A stretch of 64,000 nucleotides of DNA from an uncultured Prevotellaceae bacterium (GCA_900315565.1 OMZS01000011.1:62001-126000), one strand, 5' to 3'; counted from the first letter of the stretch, positions 40,741-49,483 are shown. Numbers and translations: made by a program. Notes: generated by a model not told the origin, from the letters alone.

Positions 40741-43476
40741 ATGAAAAAAGTAATTACCACCCTTTTGTTCCTCATGGGAATTGTAGGAACAACATCAGCA
40801 ACAGACTACGATCTCTACGTAGCCGGTACACGAGTGACGTCGAGCAACGCCAAGAATATTATGGCTGGCGTAAGTTATGATGCCACAAACAAGGTGCTGA
40901 CACTGAACAACGCTACTATCACGAGTTCTTCTGAACGAACCGCAGGCATCTGGAACAGCGGCATCGACGGACTCACCATCAAGGTGATTGGCAACTGTTA
41001 TGTAACGACAGCTAATGCCCACGCCATGGCCATGGCCTGCAGTACCACCATTTTGGGAGAGGACTTCCCAACGCTGTCGGTCAAAAGCAGTGACAATGAC
41101 AAAGCTGGCTGGTGCGGCATCTGGATGATGAACGGCAAAACTCTTACCATTCAGAACATCTGGCTCTATGTTACCGCATACGATTATGGGCTTTACGGCG
41201 CCAACAACTCCAACAGCTCGGAAAATGCGAAGCTGGAGCTCAAGCGGTGTACGGTTAGTGCCCAGCTCACCAACTCCAATGCCAGCAGGTCGGCTGTCAG
41301 CAATTGGAAATCAATTGACACTTGGGGTGTTTCGATTGACTGGAATGGTAACAAATTCGACTCGAATAAGAACACGATTACTGACGGCAGCGGCAAAAAC
41401 GTTACAAACCTCTGGATGGTGGGACGTCTCACCATAGGCCGCTACATCATTAACCCATACTACGATATTACCCTCACCAAAAGCAACGCTTCTGCAGGCA
41501 TCAGCTCAGGAACCATCAAATGGTATAGCTCGACGAAAGAGCTACAGCTGGACGGTGTCAGCTTGACAGTCATAAACGGCGCTTATCCCATCGCTTTCTA
41601 CGGCTATTCTGGTTCGTCAGAACCGATCAACATCTGGGTCAGCGGCACAAACCTGATACAAGTCAGCAAAGATTTATACGCTATTTGGAGCTACAAAAAC
41701 GACCTGAAAATTGACGGGCAGAGCTACACTTCTTCCAGTCTTCAGATTACTAACAGCAGCAGCGCATACGCTGCCATTAACTGCGGAGGTGCAAAACTGG
41801 ACATCGGCACCGTTTATCTGAACATCACCTCTGGAACAAACTGCCTCAGGGGCAACGGATCAACCGAGCTGACCATCGGCACGACCAGCGGCTCTAACCC
41901 AGGCAGCAAACTGTCGCTCCTAGCTACAAGTCCCAGTGCCATTTCCGGCTTCAAAAGCTGCACCATGAACAACTCATCCACGTCAAACGGTACCTATTTC
42001 AACACGTCAAAGAAAGCTTTCACCAACATTGGCGGCTCGCTGGCACAGAAAGTAACTATTGAGCAGGTTTCCACAAACTACGACTGCTACATCTTTGGCA
42101 ACAGGCTGAACAATGTGAACTGCAACAACTTTGCCTGCGAGGGCGTGGAGAGCGGAACAATAAAATGGGACAACTCGACGAAGACACTCACCATGACAGA
42201 TGTCTTGCTCGACAACAAGAACGTCACCTCACAGGCAGCCATCCGCCCAAGTTCAACCGCTGGCAGCTCTGTAACCGTCAGTATCTCGGGCGACAACGTC
42301 ATCAGGGGCGGACACAGCTCGTTCTATCCTACCAGCGACCTTACCATTAAAGGAAAAGGCAACCTGACCTGCGACAACACAGGCGAATGGGGAGCTATTC
42401 TGCAGGGAGGCAACGGTACAATCACCATCGATGTTGACGGAAAGGTATATTTCAAGGGAAAATACGGCTATAATACAAACGGTGGCAGCAATTCGACTAA
42501 CAAGCTTGTGCTGAAGAACAACAACAAATCTGACTATACTTTCGAAGGCTCAACGGCAGCCATTGACAAATTGTATGGCGGACTGACACTCACCGAACTT
42601 GACTTCTACTCCGATGTATCATACGGAGGTGCCCCTGGCTGCTACTTCGATACAGAAGACCACCGTGCCGAACAGAACGGTGGAGCAACGGCCAAGAAGG
42701 TGAATTTCATCAAACCATCCAAAAAGTACAACATCAATGTGGGCGGAACACGAGTGACAAACTGCAACGCATCCGGCATCGGAAGCAAATACATCAGCAG
42801 CGGCACAACCTCGGTTACATACAATTCGAGTAGCGATAAACTCATCCTGAACAATGCCAAAATATCTATTCCCGAAAACACCAAAACCCACGCCATTTAC
42901 ACATACAGCGACACATATTGCACCGTGGAGCTGATAGGCAAAAACGAACTGTCAAACAACAACTCTAACTACACGGACATCTATTTTGTCAACGGCGGAA
43001 CAATCACTGGCGGTGAGTTGGTCACCAAGGGAACAAGCCGCTCCGACCTGTATGCTGTAGAAGGGGAAATGACCATCGAGAACAGCAAAATAACGTGCGC
43101 CCATTCCATCTGGGGCGAGAAAAAGACGGCCACACTCACCATCGACAACTCTACCGTGGAAGCCAACTACTACATCGGCGGCTTTGGCAATCTCTATACA
43201 GCCAACACCTACCTCATTGAGCCGAAGAACGGAAAATACGACTCGTCGGCATCAACGCCCTACGTGGTGGATGCCAAAGGTACCCGTGCGGCTCACGTGC
43301 TCTACGGCCCGCAGGAGCTGCTCGGCATCGAGAACATGGAGGCCGACACTGCTGACGGCAACGCCGAGATGAAGCACATCTACGACACGAACGGCAGCGA
43401 ACAGGGCGAGCTGAAGCGCGGCGTGAACATCATCCGCATGAGCGACGGCACCGTGCGCAAGGTTATCAAGAAGTAA
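40741..43476 (+). CDS. large secreted repeat protein, four homologous modules and a Prevotella-type C-terminal tail
   Basis: 911 residues, signal peptide MKKVITTLLFLMGIVGTTSA. Four modules of roughly 210 residues each start with a related strand set: YDLYVAGTRVTSSNAKNI...VSYDATNKVLTLNNATI, YDITLTKSNASAGISSG...WYSSTKELQLDGVSL, YDCYIFGNRLNNVNCNNF...WDNSTKTLTMTDVLL and YNINVGGTRVTNCNASGI...YNSSSDKLILNNAKI. The Asn/Ser/Thr-rich, periodic sequence suggests a parallel beta-helix or stacked sandwich. The last 45 residues (IYDTNGSEQGELKRGVNIIR then MSDGTVRKVIKK) are a tail also used by other exported Prevotella proteins. No enzyme motif was seen; a surface adhesin or glycan-binding role is only a guess. 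Base use is more AT-rich than in neighbours. Confidence 0.8.
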   Translation: MKKVITTLLFLMGIVGTTSATDYDLYVAGTRVTSSNAKNIMAGVSYDATNKVLTLNNATITSSSERTAGIWNSGIDGLTIKVIGNCYVTTANAHAMAMACSTTILGEDFPTLSVKSSDNDKAGWCGIWMMNGKTLTIQNIWLYVTAYDYGLYGANNSNSSENAKLELKRCTVSAQLTNSNASRSAVSNWKSIDTWGVSIDWNGNKFDSNKNTITDGSGKNVTNLWMVGRLTIGRYIINPYYDITLTKSNASAGISSGTIKWYSSTKELQLDGVSLTVINGAYPIAFYGYSGSSEPINIWVSGTNLIQVSKDLYAIWSYKNDLKIDGQSYTSSSLQITNSSSAYAAINCGGAKLDIGTVYLNITSGTNCLRGNGSTELTIGTTSGSNPGSKLSLLATSPSAISGFKSCTMNNSSTSNGTYFNTSKKAFTNIGGSLAQKVTIEQVSTNYDCYIFGNRLNNVNCNNFACEGVESGTIKWDNSTKTLTMTDVLLDNKNVTSQAAIRPSSTAGSSVTVSISGDNVIRGGHSSFYPTSDLTIKGKGNLTCDNTGEWGAILQGGNGTITIDVDGKVYFKGKYGYNTNGGSNSTNKLVLKNNNKSDYTFEGSTAAIDKLYGGLTLTELDFYSDVSYGGAPGCYFDTEDHRAEQNGGATAKKVNFIKPSKKYNINVGGTRVTNCNASGIGSKYISSGTTSVTYNSSSDKLILNNAKISIPENTKTHAIYTYSDTYCTVELIGKNELSNNNSNYTDIYFVNGGTITGGELVTKGTSRSDLYAVEGEMTIENSKITCAHSIWGEKKTATLTIDNSTVEANYYIGGFGNLYTANTYLIEPKNGKYDSSASTPYVVDAKGTRAAHVLYGPQELLGIENMEADTADGNAEMKHIYDTNGSEQGELKRGVNIIRMSDGTVRKVIKK

Positions 43477-43487
43477 CCCCTGTCTTG

Positions 43488-43548
43488 TATGCTGAGGCAT
43501 TGCCTCTGCTCCCCCACCCAGTATGTTGAGGCCACCGCCTCAGCTCCA
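43488..43548. repeat. hairpin repeat, two copies in tandem, reverse orientation
   Basis: GCTGAGGC (43491-43498)/GCCTCTGC (43502-43509), and GTTGAGGC (43525-43532)/GCCTCAGC (43537-43544). On minus the second reads GCTGAGGCGGTGGCCTCAAC then ATACTGGG, aligned with GCTGCGGCGGTGCCGCAGC then ATACGGGG at 1523. Confidence 0.7.
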
Positions 43549-43614
43549 CTAGCGCACAGCTTCGGCCCTCGGGCCACTGTCACAGAAAATTTATTGCTAA
43601 AACCCTCTAAAAAG

Positions 43615-43647
43615 GTTGCAAGTTTACGAAAAATATTCGTAAATTTG
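43615..43647 (+). promoter_or_regulatory. predicted promoter of the ATPase-CYTH gene
   Basis: GTTG (43615-43618), 21-nt spacer, TAAATTTG (43640-43647); the start codon is 33 nt further on. Confidence 0.6.
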
Positions 43648-43680
43648 CAACCTATTAGTTTTATTATTTCCTCACATCCA

Positions 43681-44778
43681 ATGAAAGACATCAAACGTAT
43701 TGTGCTCACGGGAGGCCCCTGCGCCGGAAAAACCACCGCACTGGTGAGAGTCATCGAACACTTCTCGAGCCTCGGCTACAAAGTGTTTACCATTCCCGAA
43801 GTGCCCACCATGTTTACACAGGCGGGCATGAACTATCTCACCAAGAACCCCAACTTCTTCTACGAAGGCGAAAAGGCCACACTCGAAATTCAGCTGGCCC
43901 TGGAAGACAAGTTCATGCGCATGGCCGAGGCCTGCGACGAGCCGAGCGTCATTGTGTGTGACCGTGGTACCATGGATATTTCGGCCTATATGAAACCCGA
44001 AATGTGGGAACAGATTACCCACGACGTAGGCACCACTACTCAACAGCTGCGCGACCAGCGCTACGACGCCGTGCTCCATCTGGTGAGTGCTGCCGACGGT
44101 GCCGAACAGTTCTATACCACCTCCAACAATGCCAGCCGCAACGAGGCCGCCGACGAGGAGGGGCTCAAGATAGCACGAATGCTCGACAAGAAAGTGATTG
44201 AGGCATGGACGGGTCACAGCCACCTGCGAGTCATCAACAATCAGGACGATTTCGACCGCAAGCTCAACCGCGTAGTGAAAGAGATCTCCAATGTGCTCGG
44301 ACTGCCGCAACCCATCGAGGAAGAGCGCAAGTACATCGTTGAACTGACGGGCGAAATGCCCGAATCCATCGAGAGCGACATCACCCAGACCTACCTCGTG
44401 GCTGAGCCGGGATGCGAGGTTAGACTCAGACGACGCGGATGGGGAGGAAAGTTCGTCAATGTGCATACAACAAAAAAGAAAATCTCGGAAACAGAAGAGC
44501 TTGTCACCGAACGGCAAGTGTCTAACAACCTGTATCAGAGCCTGTTACAGCAAGCAGACCCCTATCGCCAAACCATACACAAGATGCGCCGCAGCTTTAT
44601 ATGGAAAGGACAGTTCTTTGAGCTCGACACGTATCTCAGCCCGCATACCAACCTCATTATTCTGGAAACGAAAGGCATTGCCGAACACAACGATGTGAAG
44701 TTCCCGCCCTTTGTGCGCGTGGTAGAGGACATTACTGGCAACAAACGCTACTACAACTACAATCTTGCCCTGCGGTAA
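43681..44778 (+). CDS. AAA-family ATPase/CYTH domain fusion (TTD14-like)
   Basis: 365 residues. N-terminal P-loop domain (1-190): Walker A TGGPCAGKTTALV, Walker-B-like VIVCDRGTMDISAYM and an R-rich lid. The C-terminal CYTH/triphosphate-tunnel domain (about 215-365) has its ExExK signature in EEERKYIVEL, followed by EVRLRRRGWGGKFVNVHTTKK and FELDTYLSPHTNLIILETKG. The same domain order is found in the animal protein TTD14, a GTP- and phospholipid-binding protein. In bacteria the function is unknown; triphosphate or polyphosphate chemistry coupled to a kinase-like domain is inferred. The start was set at MKDIKRIVLTGG; 64 open codons upstream cross the promoter. Confidence 0.88.
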   Translation: MKDIKRIVLTGGPCAGKTTALVRVIEHFSSLGYKVFTIPEVPTMFTQAGMNYLTKNPNFFYEGEKATLEIQLALEDKFMRMAEACDEPSVIVCDRGTMDISAYMKPEMWEQITHDVGTTTQQLRDQRYDAVLHLVSAADGAEQFYTTSNNASRNEAADEEGLKIARMLDKKVIEAWTGHSHLRVINNQDDFDRKLNRVVKEISNVLGLPQPIEEERKYIVELTGEMPESIESDITQTYLVAEPGCEVRLRRRGWGGKFVNVHTTKKKISETEELVTERQVSNNLYQSLLQQADPYRQTIHKMRRSFIWKGQFFELDTYLSPHTNLIILETKGIAEHNDVKFPPFVRVVEDITGNKRYYNYNLALR

Positions 44779-44817
44779 TGGCACCGCTACGGCAACAGAA
44801 CACAGTTTTTCTGAACC

Positions 44818-46734
44818 ATGACTCTTCAATACGACGTTATAGTGATTGGCGGCGGACACGCCGGATGCGAGGCAGCCACCGCTGCTGCCAACATGGGCGC
44901 ACGCACCTGTCTGGTGACCATGGACATGAACAAGATTGCCCAAATGTCGTGCAACCCTGCCATCGGAGGCATTGCCAAAGGCCAGATAGTGCGCGAAATC
45001 GACGCGCTGGGCGGTCAGATGGCACTCGTCACCGATGCAACGGCCATTCAGTTTCGCATGCTTAACCGAGGCAAAGGCCCGGCCGTATGGAGTCCGCGAG
45101 CGCAATGCGACCGCGGTAAATTTATTTGGCAATGGCGAAAAACGCTCGATGAAACCGCAAATTTAGACATTTGGCAGGATCAGGCCGACGAACTCCTGGT
45201 TGAAGATGCGCCCGAGGGGAGCGAACGTAAGAAAAGGGTCATTGGCATGCGCACGATATGGGGCGCAGAGTTACGCACCAAATGTGTCATCATCACTGCG
45301 GGCACATTCCTAAACGGGCTCCTGCACATCGGACGCAAGATGGTGCCTGGCGGGCGCATTGCCGAGCCCGCTGTAGCCCATTTCACCGAGAGTATCACCC
45401 GACATGGCATACGCTCAGCACGAATGAAAACAGGTACACCCGTGCGAATCGACAAGCGCAGCGTGCATTTCGAAGACATGAACGAACAACAAGGTGAACA
45501 GGGTTACTACCAATTTTCCTATATGGGCGCACCACGCCGGCTGAAGCAGCTGTCGTGCTGGGAATGCTACACCAACCCCGATGTTCATCAGGTTTTGCGC
45601 AGCGGACTGGCCGACTCACCACTCTATAACGGACAAATACAGTCCATCGGGCCGCGTTATTGTCCTTCTATCGAAACAAAACTCGTAACGTTTCCCGAAC
45701 GCGAGCAGCACCTCTTGTTTCTTGAACCAGAGGGAGAGAGCACCAACGAGATGTATCTCAACGGTTTCTCATCATCACTTCCCATGGATGTGCAAATCAG
45801 CGCGCTGAAGAAAATACCCGCACTTCGCGACATCAGAGTTTATAGGCCTGGCTACGCCATAGAATACGATTTCTTTGACCCCACACAACTCAATCACGCG
45901 TTGGAATCGAAAATTATCGACGGTTTGTTCATGGCCGGCCAAGTGAACGGTACCACTGGCTACGAAGAAGCCGGAGGCCAGGGAACCATAGCAGGCATCA
46001 ACGCAGCACTGAAGGTGGGTTCGGCAGGCTCGGATTCGGGCGCAGCCCAACCGTTTATACTCCACCGCGACGAAGCCTACATCGGTGTACTCATAGACGA
46101 CCTCGTGACCAAGGGCGTTGACGAGCCCTACCGCATGTTTACCTCGCGTGCCGAATACCGCATTCTGCTCCGTCAGGACGATGCCGACGCACGACTCACT
46201 GAAAAGGCCTATCAGCTGGGACTGGCCACACGCGAGCGTTATGATTGGTGGATGGAGAAAAAGAACGCTATTGACGAGCTGACCGATTTCTGCCAAAAAA
46301 CAACGATAAAACCGAACGAAATAAATGGTACGCTCGAACACCTTGACACCGCCCCACTCCACGGAACAACAAAACTCTATGATCTCTTAGGAAGACCGCA
46401 ACTCAACTTAGAAATTCTAGCCGAACTTTCGCCCGCGCTGAAACAGAAGATTTCATCGCTGGAAAAACGAAACGAAGAAATTGCCGAAGCCACGGAAATA
46501 AAAATAAAATACCGCGGATACATCGAACGTGAGAAAATGGTTGCCGAGAAAATGCACCGTCTGGAAAACATAAAAATAAAAGGACACTTTGATTATCCCA
46601 ACTTAGCGGCCATTTCTACCGAGGCACGCCAAAAGCTACAAGCCATACAGCCCGAAACACTGGCGCAAGCCAGTCGTATTCCGGGTGTTTCGCCCAGCGA
46701 CATCAACGCCATGCTGGTGCTCATGGGCAGATAA
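44818..46734 (+). CDS. mnmG: tRNA uridine-5-carboxymethylaminomethyl modification enzyme MnmG (GidA)
   Basis: 638 residues. FAD motif VIVIGGGHAGCEAATAAANMG, CNPAIGGIAKGQIVREIDALGG, the conserved GTFLNGLLHIGRKMVPGGRI, TGTPVRI, and GQVNGTTGYEEAGGQGTIAGINAAL are all present, with the helical C-terminal tRNA/MnmE-binding part (IKYRGYIEREKMVAEKM...IPGVSPSDINAMLVLMG). With MnmE it adds the cmnm5 group to the wobble uridine of several tRNAs. mnmG is often close to oriC, which fits the parS sites directly downstream. Confidence 0.97.
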   Translation: MTLQYDVIVIGGGHAGCEAATAAANMGARTCLVTMDMNKIAQMSCNPAIGGIAKGQIVREIDALGGQMALVTDATAIQFRMLNRGKGPAVWSPRAQCDRGKFIWQWRKTLDETANLDIWQDQADELLVEDAPEGSERKKRVIGMRTIWGAELRTKCVIITAGTFLNGLLHIGRKMVPGGRIAEPAVAHFTESITRHGIRSARMKTGTPVRIDKRSVHFEDMNEQQGEQGYYQFSYMGAPRRLKQLSCWECYTNPDVHQVLRSGLADSPLYNGQIQSIGPRYCPSIETKLVTFPEREQHLLFLEPEGESTNEMYLNGFSSSLPMDVQISALKKIPALRDIRVYRPGYAIEYDFFDPTQLNHALESKIIDGLFMAGQVNGTTGYEEAGGQGTIAGINAALKVGSAGSDSGAAQPFILHRDEAYIGVLIDDLVTKGVDEPYRMFTSRAEYRILLRQDDADARLTEKAYQLGLATRERYDWWMEKKNAIDELTDFCQKTTIKPNEINGTLEHLDTAPLHGTTKLYDLLGRPQLNLEILAELSPALKQKISSLEKRNEEIAEATEIKIKYRGYIEREKMVAEKMHRLENIKIKGHFDYPNLAAISTEARQKLQAIQPETLAQASRIPGVSPSDINAMLVLMGR

Positions 46735-46893
46735 CAAGAACCAAAAGAAGCGAAACCAAGAGGCGGGAAAGGAGAGCGAAGAGATGGAAAGCAAAGAGTG
46801 AAGAAGTGGAAAACGAAGAGTGAATAACGAGAAACCCATGTTGTGTTTCACGTGAAACAATAGTCAATACAACAAATTTATAATAAGCTGAAA
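46735..46893. other. purine-rich spacer with parS site
   Basis: After the mnmG stop come purine-rich degenerate units (GAAGAGATGGAAAGCAAAGAGTG and similar) to about 46830, then parS site 1, then an AT-rich leader of apt. Confidence 0.6.
46844..46859. other. parS: parS site 1 (ParB-binding centromere sequence)
   Basis: TGTTTCACGTGAAACA, an exact match to the conserved bacterial parS palindrome (TGTTNCACGTGAAACA). It is located 35 nt before apt. ParB binds it and spreads to organise and segregate the origin region. Confidence 0.9.
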
Positions 46894-47421
46894 ATGAACA
46901 ATCAAGTATTAATTGACAATCTGCGTTGCATTCCAGATTTTCCAAAAAAAGGAATTAACTTTCGCGACGTAACGACGCTCTACAAGAGTGGCGAGTGCAT
47001 GAAAATCATGCTCGACGAATTGTACGAACTTTACAAGGACAAGGGCATCACTAAAATCGTGGGCATTGAGAGCCGTGGTTTTGTCATGGCGTCGGCATTG
47101 GCTGCCCGCCTGGGCTGCGGAGTAGTGCTAGCCAGAAAGCCGGGCAAACTGCCTGCCACCGTCATCAAAGAATCGTTCTCAAAAGAATATGGTGTTGATA
47201 CCATCGAAATGCACATCGATGCCATAGAACCTGACGACGTGGTGCTGATTCACGACGACCTGTTGGCAACAGGAGGAACAGCAAAGGCAGCCTATAAACT
47301 GGTGAAGCATTTCCACCCGAAAAAGATATACATCAATTTCATCATCGAAATCACCGACGAAGGTCTTCACGGACGCGACGAATTTGAGGGTCTCGACCTT
47401 ACAACACTCGTCACCGTCTGA
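46894..47421 (+). CDS. apt: adenine phosphoribosyltransferase
   Basis: 175 residues, standard length. MNNQVLIDNLRCIPDFPKKGINFRDVTTL is the typical N-terminus; IVGIESRGFVMASALAARLG, VVLARKPGKLPATV and the PRPP-binding loop VVLIHDDLLATGGTAKAA are intact. It salvages adenine to AMP with PRPP in the cytoplasm. The gene lies exactly between two parS sites; ParB spreading could affect its expression, which is speculative. Confidence 0.96.
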   Translation: MNNQVLIDNLRCIPDFPKKGINFRDVTTLYKSGECMKIMLDELYELYKDKGITKIVGIESRGFVMASALAARLGCGVVLARKPGKLPATVIKESFSKEYGVDTIEMHIDAIEPDDVVLIHDDLLATGGTAKAAYKLVKHFHPKKIYINFIIEITDEGLHGRDEFEGLDLTTLVTV

Positions 47422-47457
47422 CAGGCGAGCAACCCCGTGGAAATCAGGAAACAAAGC

Positions 47458-47495
47458 AGCCGTTGTTTCACGTGAAACAACGGCTTTCTTGTTTT
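47458..47495 (+). other. parS: parS site 2 inside a 28-bp palindrome, possible apt terminator
   Basis: TGTTTCACGTGAAACA (47464-47479) is the centre of a perfect 28-bp palindrome (47458-47485) whose arms add AGCCGT/ACGGCT. TTCTTGTTTT follows. As RNA this can form a hairpin with a T-rich tail 36 nt after the apt stop, so one sequence may serve both ParB binding and termination. Confidence 0.88.
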
Positions 47496-47537
47496 AAGGC
47501 AAAAGAGTAAACAAAGAAAACTAAATACAAGGCAAAC

Positions 47538-49364
47538 ATGACGAGAGAAGAAAACGAGCAAAGGCTGGAACGCCTAAAGAGTATCGTACTCAACATGCCC
47601 GAAAAGCCGGGCAGTTATCAGTACTACGACGAAGACGGAACCATCATCTACGTTGGCAAGGCCAAAAAGTTGAAAAGCCGTTGCTCGTCTTACTTTCATT
47701 CAGAGGTTGACCGATTCAAAACCAAAGTACTCGTCAGCAAGATTCACAACATCACATACACCGTGGTGAACACAGAAGAAGACGCTCTTCTGCTAGAAAA
47801 CAACCTGATTAAAAAATATCAACCACGCTACAATGTACTGCTGAAAGACGGTAAAACCTACCCATGCATCTGCATTACCAACGAGCTGTATCCCCGCATC
47901 TTCAGTACGCGAAACATCAACAAAAAATGGGGCACTTATTTCGGCCCTTACAGCCACATCAGTACCATGTATGCCATGCTCGACATCATCAAGAAACTTT
48001 ATAAGCCGAGAACCTGTAGGTTTCCAATAACAAAAGAAGGCGTTGAGCAAGGAAAATATAAACCGTGTCTGGAATACCACATCAAAAACTGCGACGCACC
48101 TTGCATAAACAAGCAAACCTACGAAGCTTACCAGGAGAACATGCGCCAGGCACGCGAAATACTAAAAGGAAACACGCGTCAGCTGTCACGTCAGCTGTTC
48201 GAAGCCATGCAGAAAGCTGCCGAGGAACTTAGATTCGAAGAGGCCGAAATGCTCAAGAGACGCTATCTGATGCTAGAAACCTACTGCTCGAAAAGTGAGG
48301 TGGTAAGCCACACCATCAACAATGTGGATGTGTTCAGCATAACCAACGACGACAAACAGGCATTCATCAACTACATGCACGTGAGCAACGGATCGATAGT
48401 GCAAGCCTTCACATTTGAATATAAAAAGAAACTCAACGAGACCGATGAAGAACTCTTGCAACTGGGAATTGTGGAAATCAGACAGCGTTTTAAAAGCACA
48501 TCGCGCGAAATCATTGTACCTTTCGAACTGAACGTAGAACTGGAAGGAATAACGCTGACCATTCCGCAAAGAGGTGACAAAAAAACGCTGCTCGACCTGT
48601 CGATTATGAACGGAAAACAGTATAAATTCGACCGTCTGAAACAGGCCGAGAAGCTGAATCCCGAGCAAAAGCAAACGCGCCTAATGAAAGAATTGCAGAA
48701 TGCCTTGAAACTAGAAAAACTGCCTTATCAAATAGAATGTTTCGACAACTCCAATATATCGGGCACCGATGCCGTGGCGGGATGCGTAGTGTTTAAGGGC
48801 ATGAAACCTTCGAAAAAAGATTACCGCAAATACAACATCAAAACCGTGGTTGGCCCCGACGATTATGCCTCGATGCAGGAGGTGGTGAGAAGGCGTTACA
48901 GCCGCATGATGGAAGAACGCACTCCCCTACCCGACCTGATCATTACCGACGGCGGAAAAGGCCAAATGGAGGTAGTGCGCCAGGTGGTGGAAGACGAACT
49001 AAACCTGAAGATACCTATCGCCGGTTTGGCCAAAGACGACCGCCACCGCACCAACGAATTGCTGTACGGTTTTCCTCCGGTAGTCATCGGCATGAAAACC
49101 GACTCGGAACTATTCCACATACTGACGCAAATACAAGACGAGGTACACCGTTACGCTATTACATTCCACCGCGACAAACGTTCCAAACATGCGCTTCATA
49201 GCGAATTGGACGAGATAAAAGGCATCGGACCCAAGACAAAAGAACAGCTGTTGAAGAAACTAAAGAGTATAAAACGAATAAAAGAAGCTGATATTCAGCA
49301 ACTTACAGAAATTATTGGCAACAATAAAGCCAATATTGTTTACAATTACTTTCATCAGTCATGA
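47538..49364 (+). CDS. uvrC: excinuclease ABC subunit C
   Basis: 608 residues. N-terminal GIY-YIG nuclease (PGSYQYYDEDGTIIYVGKAK), the UVR helix pair that contacts UvrB (LFEAMQKAAEELRFEEAEMLKRRY), the RNase-H-like second nuclease (IECFDNSNISGTDAVAGCVVF ... LPDLIITDGGKGQMEV) and a C-terminal double helix-hairpin-helix (LDEIKGIGPKTKEQLLKKLKSI). It makes both incisions in nucleotide excision repair. Its stop codon overlaps the start of a small membrane protein ORF (ATGA). Confidence 0.97.
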   Translation: MTREENEQRLERLKSIVLNMPEKPGSYQYYDEDGTIIYVGKAKKLKSRCSSYFHSEVDRFKTKVLVSKIHNITYTVVNTEEDALLLENNLIKKYQPRYNVLLKDGKTYPCICITNELYPRIFSTRNINKKWGTYFGPYSHISTMYAMLDIIKKLYKPRTCRFPITKEGVEQGKYKPCLEYHIKNCDAPCINKQTYEAYQENMRQAREILKGNTRQLSRQLFEAMQKAAEELRFEEAEMLKRRYLMLETYCSKSEVVSHTINNVDVFSITNDDKQAFINYMHVSNGSIVQAFTFEYKKKLNETDEELLQLGIVEIRQRFKSTSREIIVPFELNVELEGITLTIPQRGDKKTLLDLSIMNGKQYKFDRLKQAEKLNPEQKQTRLMKELQNALKLEKLPYQIECFDNSNISGTDAVAGCVVFKGMKPSKKDYRKYNIKTVVGPDDYASMQEVVRRRYSRMMEERTPLPDLIITDGGKGQMEVVRQVVEDELNLKIPIAGLAKDDRHRTNELLYGFPPVVIGMKTDSELFHILTQIQDEVHRYAITFHRDKRSKHALHSELDEIKGIGPKTKEQLLKKLKSIKRIKEADIQQLTEIIGNNKANIVYNYFHQS

Positions 49365-49483
49365 GAAAGCCTGCCACAGATAACGGAGTTATAAAAACCC
49401 TCATAGGCTTTCTTTTGACCATGCTGGCCTTCTTCGTCGCCTACGTGGCCATGGTATTCATCATGCTTTATTCGAAAGACTGA
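49361..49483 (+). CDS. 40-residue predicted single-pass membrane protein
   Basis: ATGA overlap with the uvrC stop. The product starts MRKPATDNGVIKTLIGF and continues with a hydrophobic helix (LLTMLAFFVAYVAMVFIMLY) ending SKD. The clean charged-hydrophobic-charged layout and the four-base overlap favour a real gene translated by coupling. Family unknown; too short for homology from sight. Confidence 0.5.
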   Translation: MRKPATDNGVIKTLIGFLLTMLAFFVAYVAMVFIMLYSKD

